From an uncultured Actinomycetes bacterium (GTDB lineage: Bacteria > Actinomycetota > Actinomycetes > S36-B12 > UBA5976), in assembly GCA_903951185.1 (NCBI GenBank), contig CAJBBC010000011.1, positions 1 through 11,146 of the forward strand: a stretch of DNA of 11,146 bases. The letters are read 5' to 3'. The notes below the pieces were generated by a model. The model was not told where the DNA came from. It made no database searches and saw only the letters and a program-made list of their open reading frames with translations. Each line of letters starts with the position of its first letter. Within the stretch, counting starts at the first letter, position 1. Shown here piece by piece: positions 1-5,318 of the stretch. A program made the position numbers and the translations under genes.

Positions 1-47
1 AAACCTTAATAAACCTCTATCAACAAACAGTAGGTAAATCAGGTCTG

Positions 48-98
48 AATATATATCTTTTTCGTAGTAGTAATAGCCTCTGTGGATAAAGTGGATAA
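48..98 (-). promoter_or_regulatory. Putative basal unwinding module: AT-rich DUE, DnaA-trios, spacer, two DnaA boxes
   Basis: Read on the plus strand there is an AT-rich stretch (48-62), four trinucleotides TAG-TAG-TAA-TAG (65-76), a GC-rich spacer CCTC (77-80), a perfect DnaA box TGTGGATAA (81-89) and an abutting one-mismatch box AGTGGATAA (90-98). This is the order and polarity of the bacterial basal unwinding system described in Bacillus subtilis, where DnaA loaded at the boxes extends onto a single strand carrying [T/A]A[G/A] triplets. Only four trios are seen. The role as the melting site is inferred from the motif arrangement. Confidence 0.65.
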
Positions 99-131
99 CC
101 CCAAAAAACCCAATAAATAAAAGAAATACCC

Positions 132-252
132 TGTGGATACAAGTGTTTATAACTAAAGTAGTTACCCACAGCTTTAATCAAAATCAATAGTTATCCACAA
201 CCGTCCACAGATTTTTGTGGATATTTAAAGATTTCTACACAAATAACCCACA
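132..252. promoter_or_regulatory. DnaA box cluster in oriC
   Basis: Boxes of mixed orientation: 132-140 TGTGGATAC (one mismatch, reverse), 162-170 TTACCCACA (one mismatch), 191-199 TTATCCACA (perfect), 216-224 TGTGGATAT (one mismatch, reverse) and a poor one at 244-252 TAACCCACA (two mismatches). From 221 onward the DNA is very AT-rich. Dense high- and low-affinity boxes like these are expected to nucleate the DnaA complex. Confidence 0.8.
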
Positions 253-324
253 AAATAGAGAAATTTCCAAAAATTAAAATATTTAGCCCAAAAACCCACC
301 AAAACCTATATCAATTCTTGAGAG

Positions 325-333
325 TTATCCACA
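325..333 (+). promoter_or_regulatory. DnaA box (perfect TTATCCACA)
   Basis: Perfect consensus DnaA box standing alone about 70 bp to the right of the main cluster, between oriC and the 3' end of dnaA. Confidence 0.8.
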
Positions 334-466
334 TTAGATATACACAGTGTGCAAAAACTAAATTAGTGGGGTTTTTGGGGCGGTTTGTGACTTTGTGACG
401 TTATGGGTCAAGCATCTTGATTTTAAGGCTCTAAATTTAAAGTCTTGAAGCCGCCCAGTCGTCCTT

Positions 467-502
467 GATTTCTAGAGGTGGACTGATTTCTAGAGGTGGA
501 CT
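467..502. repeat. Perfect 18-bp tandem duplication at the dnaA 3' end
   Basis: The unit GATTTCTAGAGGTGGACT occurs at 467-484 and again, directly abutting and identical, at 485-502. The second copy supplies two bases of the dnaA stop codon (TAG on the minus strand, 501-503). Removing one copy would leave the stop intact, so it looks like a neutral slippage or duplication event in the dnaA trailer. Each unit contains the palindrome TCTAGA. Confidence 0.9.
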
Positions 503-1934
503 AACCCTGCCGGGCTTGGGACTTAATCCGAGCAGTTAAATCACTTACCTGGTTATAAAGGCTGCGACGCTCAGCAATTAATTGGCGGACTTTGCGGTCC
601 GCATGCATAACTGTGGTGTGGTCGCGGCCACCAAATTGCTGGCCAATTTTTGGTAAAGACAAATCAGTTAGTTCACGACATAAGTACATAGCGATCTGCC
701 TAGCGGTAACTAAAACACGCGAACGGCTAGCGCCAGTTAAGTCATCTAAAGTCACACCAAAATAATGTGCGGTCTGAGACATAATCAAACCTGCAGAAAT
801 TTCAGGGCCAGTCGAATCCGAAACTAAATCCTTCAAAACTATTTCAGCTAACTCCAAATCAACTGGAGCTCTATTTAAGCTCGCGAAAGCAGTAACCCGA
901 ATTAAGGCGCCTTCAAGTTCGCGAATATTTGTTGACATCTTTGACGCGATAAATTCCAAAACTTCTGGCGGCGCGCTTAATCTTTCTTGGGCACTCTTCT
1001 TACGCAAAATTGCAATACGTGTTTCTAAGTCGGGTGGCTGAACATCGGTAATCAAACCCCACTCAAAGCGTGAACTCATCCGGTCTTCGAAACCTTGTAA
1101 TTGTTTAGGCGGCAAATCTGAAGTAACCACAATCTGCTTATTGGCATTATGTAAAGTGTTAAAAGTATGGAAAAACTCTTCTTGCGTCTGGACTTTTCCA
1201 GATAAGAACTGAATGTCGTCAACTAATAAAACATCAATATCTCGGTATCGGCGTTGGAATTCTTTAGCTTTATCGTCACGAATTGAGTTAATAAATTCAT
1301 TCGTAAATTCTTCTGAGCTGACGTATCGAATTTTTGAAACAGCATACAAAGTTCTGGTGTAGTGACCAATTGCGTGGAGTAAGTGAGTTTTACCTAAACC
1401 AGATTCACCGTAAACGAAAAGTGGGTTGTAGGCCTTAGCTGGTTGTTCAGCAACTGCTCGAGCTGCTGCGTGCGCAAAACGATTTGATGCGCCAGGAACG
1501 AAAGTATCAAAAGTATATTTCGGATTTAACCGGCTGCCTTCTTCTGAAGATTTTGGTGCAGGTGCTGGACCACGACTACCTTCAGGTGGAAGAGCTGGAT
1601 TTGGATCTGACAAAAGTGGTTCAGCATAAGTTGCATCAGCTAAATCATCAGTTGCATCATCATCGAGATCAGGCGCAACAGTTTCATCTACTGTGACAGC
1701 CAAACGTATATCGCGGCCAAGAATATTTGAAAGTGCGTCACAAACAACAGGGCTTAATCGAGACTCTAAAACGTCTTTTGTGAACTCATTTGGGGCTGCG
1801 ATTAGAGCAGTATCTCCGACCAAACCAAGTGGACGGGTTAAGGCCACAAATGCTCGCTGTTGGGCGGTAAGGGTTCCAGAGGAAAGGGAGTTTAGGGCTT
1901 GTTCCCAAACTTGAGCTAAATCGATATTTTCCAT
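501..1934 (-). CDS. dnaA: Chromosomal replication initiator DnaA
   Basis: DnaA binds DnaA boxes at oriC, oligomerises with ATP and melts the duplex to load the helicase. The 477-residue protein has the full four-domain layout: an N-terminal interaction domain (about 1-80), an acidic then Pro-rich linker (about 85-135), an AAA+ domain with Walker A GESGLGKT (176-183), Walker B LLVDDIQF (236-243) and the arginine-bearing segment GFEDRMSSRF (281-290), and a C-terminal helix-turn-helix with the DnaA signature GGRDHTTVMHADRK (435-448). The ATG at 1932-1934 has a strong purine-rich Shine-Dalgarno (GAGGGGG) just upstream. It diverges from rpmH across a region with DnaA boxes, which suggests autoregulation. 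Length and motifs are intact. Confidence 0.99.
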   Translation of the reverse strand: MENIDLAQVWEQALNSLSSGTLTAQQRAFVALTRPLGLVGDTALIAAPNEFTKDVLESRLSPVVCDALSNILGRDIRLAVTVDETVAPDLDDDATDDLADATYAEPLLSDPNPALPPEGSRGPAPAPKSSEEGSRLNPKYTFDTFVPGASNRFAHAAARAVAEQPAKAYNPLFVYGESGLGKTHLLHAIGHYTRTLYAVSKIRYVSSEEFTNEFINSIRDDKAKEFQRRYRDIDVLLVDDIQFLSGKVQTQEEFFHTFNTLHNANKQIVVTSDLPPKQLQGFEDRMSSRFEWGLITDVQPPDLETRIAILRKKSAQERLSAPPEVLEFIASKMSTNIRELEGALIRVTAFASLNRAPVDLELAEIVLKDLVSDSTGPEISAGLIMSQTAHYFGVTLDDLTGASRSRVLVTARQIAMYLCRELTDLSLPKIGQQFGGRDHTTVMHADRKVRQLIAERRSLYNQVSDLTARIKSQARQG

Positions 1935-1945
1935 GGCACCCCCTC

Positions 1946-2010
1946 TTTTCCACAGGCTCGGGTTAGCAATCTATTGCCTGTGGATAGGTGCTGACAAGTT
2001 GTTATCCACA
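1946..2010 (-). promoter_or_regulatory. Candidate dnaA promoter with embedded DnaA boxes
   Basis: On the minus strand a -35-like TTGTCA (1992-1997) and a -10-like TAGATT (1968-1973) are 18 bp apart, with the dnaA start about 35 bp further on. DnaA boxes lie at 2002-2010 (perfect TTATCCACA, just upstream of -35), 1979-1987 (TGTGGATAG, one mismatch, inside the spacer) and 1946-1954 (TTTTCCACA, one mismatch, in the leader). Boxes in these places suggest repression of dnaA by its own product. The boxes are clear; the promoter elements are a prediction. Confidence 0.6.
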
Positions 2011-2030
2011 ATTGCTAAAACCCGCCAAGT

Positions 2031-2060
2031 TTGACCAAAACCCGAATATTCGCGTATCTT
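2031..2060 (+). promoter_or_regulatory. Candidate rpmH operon promoter
   Basis: TTGACC (2031-2036) and TATCTT (2055-2060) are 18 bp apart and would start transcription near 2067, giving a leader of about 100 nt before rpmH. The spacer contains the palindrome GAATATTC (2044-2051), repeated at 2094-2101. The position fits a divergent promoter pair with dnaA. Confidence 0.5.
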
Positions 2061-2097
2061 TATCAAGTTAAGGCGAATCGATAGGTACTCGTCGAAT

Positions 2098-2139
2098 ATT
2101 CACAAATAAGTATGTTGTGAATGTCCGATGGCGAATCGG
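2098..2139 (+). promoter_or_regulatory. Two adjacent stem-loops in the rpmH leader
   Basis: ATTCACAA (2098-2105) and TTGTGAAT (2115-2122) form a perfect 8-bp stem with a 9-nt loop. Just after it, CCGAT (2125-2129) and ATCGG (2135-2139) form a 5-bp stem with loop GGCGA. They sit 30-70 nt before the rpmH start, upstream of the Shine-Dalgarno. A role in RNA stability or in control of the operon is possible but unproven. Confidence 0.4.
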
Positions 2140-2168
2140 TAGCCCCCACTTCCTGCGGAGAGATTTAT

Positions 2169-2306
2169 ATGTCAAAGCGTACGTTCCAACCCAATAACCG
2201 TCGTCGTGCGAAAACCCATGGTTTTCGTAGCCGGATGAGCACCCGTGCTGGCCGCGGTATCCTTTCGTCACGACGCGCTAAAGGCCGCGCCAAACTTTCA
2301 GCTTAA
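2169..2306 (+). CDS. rpmH: Large ribosomal subunit protein bL34
   Basis: A 45-residue, strongly basic protein that opens MSKRTFQPNNRRRAKTHGFR and has the family's central M-S-T-R-A-G-R-G segment and Arg/Lys-rich end, the normal length for L34. It binds 23S rRNA in the large subunit. The ATG at 2169 is chosen over the in-frame ATG at 2121 because the protein then starts exactly as other L34 proteins do and a GGAG Shine-Dalgarno (2157-2160) stands 8 nt upstream. It is the first gene of the rpmH-rnpA-yidD-yidC-jag-rsmG run and is divergent from dnaA, its usual place in bacteria. Confidence 0.98.
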   Translation: MSKRTFQPNNRRRAKTHGFRSRMSTRAGRGILSSRRAKGRAKLSA

Positions 2307-2318
2307 GTATTTCTTGAG

Positions 2319-2651
2319 ATGCTGCCGACTTCAGCGCGGCTGCGGAAATCACCAGAAATCGCAAAAGCTCTAAAAAGTGGCAAACGCTACCCCGCTAAAT
2401 TTTTGGTATTTCACATAGCCCCAGGCCAAACTCCAGAAACCAGATTTGCATTTGCAGTTGGGAAAAACGTGGGTAACTCTGTAACTCGACATAAAGTCAC
2501 CAGGCAGCTTCGCCATTTAGTTATGGCTAATTTTGGTAAATTTCCAGCCGGCTCAGATATTGTGGTTCGGGCCCTACCTGGGATTGAACTAAGTTCACAT
2601 TCCCAATTACAGCAAAACTTCGACACCGCACTCGCTAAAGTTGGTGCCTAA
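2319..2651 (+). CDS. rnpA: Ribonuclease P protein component
   Basis: The 110-residue protein is the basic cofactor of RNase P; it helps the catalytic RNA bind and cleave pre-tRNA 5' leaders. The family core is visible: an N-terminal L-R-K-S-P-E-I-A-K-A-L-K-S-G segment, the FAFAVGKNVGNSVTRHKVTR block (44-63) in place of the classical K-x-x-G-x-A-V-x-R-N-x-x-K-R motif, and an R-Q-L-R-H-L helix. Two motif positions differ: His in place of Asn after the key Arg, and Thr in place of the usual Lys. It starts 12 bp after rpmH with only a weak Shine-Dalgarno, so coupling to rpmH translation is likely. Its TAA overlaps the ATG of yidD by one base (TAATG). Confidence 0.96.
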   Translation: MLPTSARLRKSPEIAKALKSGKRYPAKFLVFHIAPGQTPETRFAFAVGKNVGNSVTRHKVTRQLRHLVMANFGKFPAGSDIVVRALPGIELSSHSQLQQNFDTALAKVGA

Positions 2652-2989
2652 TGTTTTTACTAAATTTTGTTTACGGCCTCTGGGATAAAACTATTGGGCG
2701 AGCACTAGTGCTAATTCTGGTTTCCGCAATTAAGTTTTATCAAATGACGATTAGCAAACTACTTGGTCCAGTTTGTCGTTATTACCCATCTTGTTCACAT
2801 TACGGGCTTGGCTCGATTAGAACTCACGGCGCGGGCAAGGGTTCTTTACTTGCCGCTTGGCGAATTTTACGTTGTAACCCATGGTCTGCTGGCGGCATCG
2901 ATGAAGTGCCAGCTCGCGGAAAATGGCCGGTACGTGAATCTAAAGTAATTGAAGTTTCAACTAAATCGAATGGACAGGTTGTAGGTTAA
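2651..2989 (+). CDS. yidD: Membrane protein insertion efficiency factor YidD
   Basis: A 112-residue protein with the complete YidD signature: an N-terminal amphipathic or hydrophobic helix (about 15-30), then IKFYQMTISKLLGPVCRYYP (27-46), S-C-S-H-Y, the H-G-x-x-K-G segment and the R-C-N-P-W-S-A-G-G-I-D-E-V-P end. Three conserved Cys are present at 42, 48 and 75. YidD sits at the inner face of the membrane and helps YidC insert proteins. Both ends are linked by TAATG, to rnpA upstream and yidC downstream, which implies translational coupling. The tail after about residue 88 is not conserved in the family as I know it. Confidence 0.96.
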   Translation: MFLLNFVYGLWDKTIGRALVLILVSAIKFYQMTISKLLGPVCRYYPSCSHYGLGSIRTHGAGKGSLLAAWRILRCNPWSAGGIDEVPARGKWPVRESKVIEVSTKSNGQVVG

Positions 2990-3882
2990 TGAACCCATTA
3001 GTTTGGCTCGAGAATATTGTTAGCTGGTTGCTCGTTAAGTTCCACAGCGTAACAAGTTTGGTTTTCAATAAAGACAGTGGTTGGGCCTGGGGTCTAGCAA
3101 TCGTGGCGCTCGTTATTTTAATCCGGATTTTACTTATCCCGCTTTTCGTTAAGCAGATTAAAAGCCAACGCAACTTACAAATCATCCAACCTAAAGTAAA
3201 AGAAATTCAAAAGAAATATTCTGGTGATCGCGAACGTCAATCACAAGAGTTAATGAAACTTTATAAAGAGACGGGCACTAACCCACTTGCTAGCTGCTTA
3301 CCAATCTTGGCTCAAGCACCAATCTTCTTCGCACTCTTCTCGGTACTTAACGGTCTAGCCCAAAGTAAAGTCCGCGGTGTTTTTACGGATGACTTAATGG
3401 AATCAGCGCGTAATGCGAAAATCCTTGGCGCTCCGATTTACGGAACATTTATGCACCGCGATGAAACAGTCGACCCAGGCGCAACACTTTGGGTAACTGT
3501 AATTCTGATCATCCTGATGACTGTGACAACTTTCCTAACCCAACGTCAACTAATTGTTAAAAACACAGCGCCTGGTAATCCAATGGTGCAACAACAGAAA
3601 ATCCTGCTTTATGTGTTCCCAGTGATTTTTGCGGTTTCCGGTATCAACTTCCCAGTGGGTGTATTGCTCTACTGGTTCACCACCAACGTTTGGACTATGG
3701 GCCAACAGTTCTATGTGATCCGCAATAGCCCACAACCAGACACCCCAGCCTTTGCCGCGCTAGAAGCACGGCGAGCCAAGAAGTCAGCTAAAAAGGGACT
3801 TCCAATCGAAACCCCGGAACCGACCCAAGAAGTACAAAAGCCGGTTCGTAACCAACCAAAAAAGAAGAAAAAACGTAAATAA
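2989..3882 (+). CDS. yidC: Membrane protein insertase YidC (Oxa1/Alb3 family)
   Basis: This 297-residue integral membrane protein inserts and folds membrane proteins, alone or with SecYEG. It is the short form without the large periplasmic domain of proteobacterial YidC. Membrane segments appear near 34-55, 101-122, 166-184 and 205-231, plus a hydrophobic N-terminus. Arg46 in LIRILLIPLF matches the conserved groove arginine of the family. Residues 56-95 form the charged cytoplasmic loop (helical hairpin). The tail from about 260 is Lys/Arg-rich and ends KKKKKRK, as in forms that bind ribosomes. The start overlaps the yidD stop (TAATG). A parS-like site follows the stop codon at once. Confidence 0.97.
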   Translation: MNPLVWLENIVSWLLVKFHSVTSLVFNKDSGWAWGLAIVALVILIRILLIPLFVKQIKSQRNLQIIQPKVKEIQKKYSGDRERQSQELMKLYKETGTNPLASCLPILAQAPIFFALFSVLNGLAQSKVRGVFTDDLMESARNAKILGAPIYGTFMHRDETVDPGATLWVTVILIILMTVTTFLTQRQLIVKNTAPGNPMVQQQKILLYVFPVIFAVSGINFPVGVLLYWFTTNVWTMGQQFYVIRNSPQPDTPAFAALEARRAKKSAKKGLPIETPEPTQEVQKPVRNQPKKKKKRK

Positions 3883-3898
3883 AGTTCCACGTGAAACA
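3883..3898. promoter_or_regulatory. parS: parS-like site 1
   Basis: AGTTCCACGTGAAACA matches the 16-bp consensus TGTTTCACGTGAAACA at 14 of 16 positions, with an intact CCACGTGAAACA right part. It begins on the base after the yidC stop codon. It is the weakest of four sites in this window. Confidence 0.75.
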
Positions 3899-3987
3899 TC
3901 CGAAAAGGGTTTGGCGTCTAACCGCGCCTGGCCCAGCCGGGTTTGTTAATCAAGACCAAAATTCAATTTTTAGTGAAAGGTAAGAAA

Positions 3988-4470
3988 ATGAGCGAAAGAG
4001 TTTCTCAGTTAGAAAAAGAAGGCGACGTAGCTGCGGACTATTTAGAAGGGCTACTTGATATAGCCGACTTAGATGGCGATATCGATATGGATATAGATAA
4101 CGACCGAGCAGTAGTCAGTATTGTCGGTGCCGACCTAAACCAGCTTGTTGGCGAAAAAGGTAAAGTCCTGGACGCAATCCAAGAGTTAACCCGGTTAGCC
4201 GTAACTCGGGAAACTGGCGAGCGGTCCCGTCTAATGCTGGATATTTCAGGCCATCGAGAAGCAGTCCGAACCAAGTTAATTAAAGTGGCCCAGGATGCAG
4301 TTAAAAAAGCGATTGAAACTGGGGAAGCCGTGGAATTAAAGCCAATGAACGCTTTTGAGCGCAAAGTCGTCCACGACGCAGTTAATGACGCTGGGGCAGT
4401 TAGCGTTTCCGAAGGCGAAGAGCCAAAACGCCGGATTGTGGTCCACCCCAATAAAGAATCTGCAAACTAA
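3988..4470 (+). CDS. jag: Jag/KhpB-type RNA-binding protein (KH plus R3H domains)
   Basis: A 160-residue cytoplasmic protein. The N-terminus is acidic. A KH-like domain occupies about 35-95, with the GxxG-type loop in LVGEKGKVLDAIQ (53-65). A C-terminal R3H domain contains FERKVVHDAV, with the R-x-x-x-H pair at Arg125 and His129, and ends in R-R-I-V-V-H-P. The separate Jag_N domain of Firmicutes is missing, as is usual in actinobacteria. The ATG at 3988 is preferred to an upstream TTG (3943) because GAAAGG (3975-3980) stands 7 nt before it. It lies between yidC and rsmG in the conserved order. Family members bind RNA and affect cell division and envelope growth in other bacteria; the targets here are unknown. 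Confidence 0.94.
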   Translation: MSERVSQLEKEGDVAADYLEGLLDIADLDGDIDMDIDNDRAVVSIVGADLNQLVGEKGKVLDAIQELTRLAVTRETGERSRLMLDISGHREAVRTKLIKVAQDAVKKAIETGEAVELKPMNAFERKVVHDAVNDAGAVSVSEGEEPKRRIVVHPNKESAN

Positions 4471-4485
4471 GACTTCGAGTCCACT

Positions 4486-4501
4486 AGTTTCACGTGAAAC
4501 C
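4486..4501. promoter_or_regulatory. parS: parS site 2, overlapping the rsmG start codon
   Basis: AGTTTCACGTGAAACC has the perfect 14-bp palindromic core GTTTCACGTGAAAC (4487-4500), with only the outer base on each side off consensus. The GTG in the middle of the palindrome is the apparent start codon of rsmG. Confidence 0.92.
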
Positions 4502-5099
4502 AAATAACTTGCCGGAAGCCTTTCCCGAAGCAGCTGCCAAATTAGAGCAGTTCGGGGAATGGCTAATTACGGCTGGGGTAGAACGAGGAATACTGGGCCC
4601 ACGAGAAGTGGACCGGATATGGGATCGCCATATTTATAACTGCGCGGTGGTCCAGGAATTAATCCCCGAAGAAGCTACAGTTCTGGACGTAGGTAGTGGG
4701 GCTGGCTTACCCGGCCTAGTTTTAGCAATTATTCGCCCAGATTTAAAAGTTGGGTTAATTGAGCCCCTCCAACGCCGCTGTGAATTCTTAACTCAGGTTA
4801 TTAACGATCTGGAATTAGCTAATCAAGTTAATGTCCATCGAGGGCGAGCCCAAGAATTCAAGGGGCCAAAAGCTGATGTGGTTACTGGCCGAGCAGTTGC
4901 CCCACTACATAAATTCCTTTCCTGGACAAATAACTTAGTTAAACCAGAAGGCCAAATACTTGCCATGAAAGGTAGTTCGGCAGCCACTGAAATTGCCGAG
5001 GCCGAAAAGTTCCTAGTTGGGAAAACTGCCGAAATAGTCCAAGTTGGGGCTGGCTTAGTTGACCCGCTAACTACTGTTGTGCGGATAATCCGGGCTTAA
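4494..5099 (+). CDS. rsmG: 16S rRNA (guanine-N7)-methyltransferase RsmG (GidB)
   Basis: A 201-residue SAM-dependent enzyme that methylates N7 of the guanine at position 527 (E. coli numbering) of 16S rRNA; loss gives low-level streptomycin resistance in several bacteria. Visible marks are GPREVDRIWDRHIYNCAVV (35-53), the SAM-binding loop LDVGSGAGLPGLVLA (64-78), the acidic E90 that follows it, and V-T-G-R-A-V-A-P-L (130-138). The start is taken as GTG 4494-4496: no ATG lies in frame before the conserved region, and the N-terminal length then matches actinobacterial relatives. The only in-frame alternative near the start is a TTG at 4509. There is no convincing Shine-Dalgarno before the GTG, since the upstream bases are the left half of parS. 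It ends the operon; 219 bp separate it from parA. Confidence 0.96.
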   Translation: MKPNNLPEAFPEAAAKLEQFGEWLITAGVERGILGPREVDRIWDRHIYNCAVVQELIPEEATVLDVGSGAGLPGLVLAIIRPDLKVGLIEPLQRRCEFLTQVINDLELANQVNVHRGRAQEFKGPKADVVTGRAVAPLHKFLSWTNNLVKPEGQILAMKGSSAATEIAEAEKFLVGKTAEIVQVGAGLVDPLTTVVRIIRA

Positions 5100-5177
5100 A
5101 ACCGACTCTTGGCCCAATCGGGGCTAACTAGTTATCCGCCTAAAAGCTTTTTACCCCTTTAGATTTTAGGTAAATAC

Positions 5178-5193
5178 GGTTTCACGTGAAACA
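5178..5193. promoter_or_regulatory. parS: parS site 3, upstream of parA
   Basis: GGTTTCACGTGAAACA matches the consensus at 15 of 16 positions, with the perfect 14-bp core at 5179-5192. It lies in the rsmG-parA gap about 125 bp before the parA start, so ParB bound here could also touch parAB transcription. Confidence 0.93.
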
Positions 5194-5219
5194 TCCTGTT
5201 TAGCTAAATCCACACTTTC

Positions 5220-5282
5220 TTGTCGGAAGACCCACTTAACCTAGATACTTAGGGTTGCGTATTCTTAAGAATCAGGATTCTT
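5220..5282 (+). promoter_or_regulatory. parA upstream region: possible promoter and palindromic operator
   Basis: A perfect 12-bp palindrome ATTCTTAAGAAT (5261-5272) is followed by a third half-site ATTCTT (5277-5282), 37 bp before the parA start. Upstream, TTGTCG (5220-5225) and TAGATA (5242-5247), 16 bp apart, are a weak candidate promoter that would start near the palindrome. A further short inverted repeat, CCTA/TAGG, lies at 5240-5253. This looks like a control region for parAB. The palindrome is certain; its function is not known. Confidence 0.4.
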
Positions 5283-5318
5283 TAGGAAATTACGCCAAAT
5301 AATAAACCGGGATAGGTA

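Larger units (their letters stand above)
1..500. other. oriC: Chromosomal replication origin (oriC), gene-free
   Basis: This 500-bp stretch lies downstream of dnaA, where actinobacterial oriC normally sits between dnaA and dnaN. It contains three perfect DnaA boxes (TTATCCACA or its complement at 81-89, 191-199 and 325-333) and one-mismatch boxes at 90-98, 132-140, 162-170 and 216-224, in both orientations. It also has AT-rich tracts at 48-62 and about 221-300 that could open. I see no convincing reading frame in it. dnaN is not in the window and would be expected just beyond position 1 on the minus strand. The origin call is strong from box density and gene context. Exact borders are not visible. 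Confidence 0.93.

Noticed and set aside
201..209. CCGTCCACA as a further DnaA box
   Set aside because: Three mismatches from TTATCCACA; too weak to list beside the clear boxes.
2121..2168. N-terminal extension of L34 from the ATG at 2121
   Set aside because: L34 proteins start at the M-S-K-R-T-F point, and the GGAG site serves the ATG at 2169. The extension overlaps the leader stem-loops.
3926..3941. GC-rich CCTGGCCCAGCCGGG stretch between yidC and jag as a terminator or attenuator
   Set aside because: Only a 4-bp CTGG/CCAG pairing with a 1-nt gap can be drawn; no stable stem and no T-run.
3943..3987. TTG start extending Jag by 15 residues
   Set aside because: The ATG at 3988 has a good Shine-Dalgarno at the right spacing; the TTG has none.
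4038..4451. 137-codon open frame on the minus strand
   Set aside because: It lies entirely opposite jag, is Ser/Arg/Thr-rich in the way antisense translations are, matches no family I know and has no ribosome site.
5142..5174. AAAAGCTTTT palindrome and TTTACC/GGTAAA repeat after rsmG as a terminator
   Set aside because: The stems are short and AT-rich, the second has a 13-nt loop, and neither has a T-run at the right place. rsmG must end somewhere here, but these do not show it.
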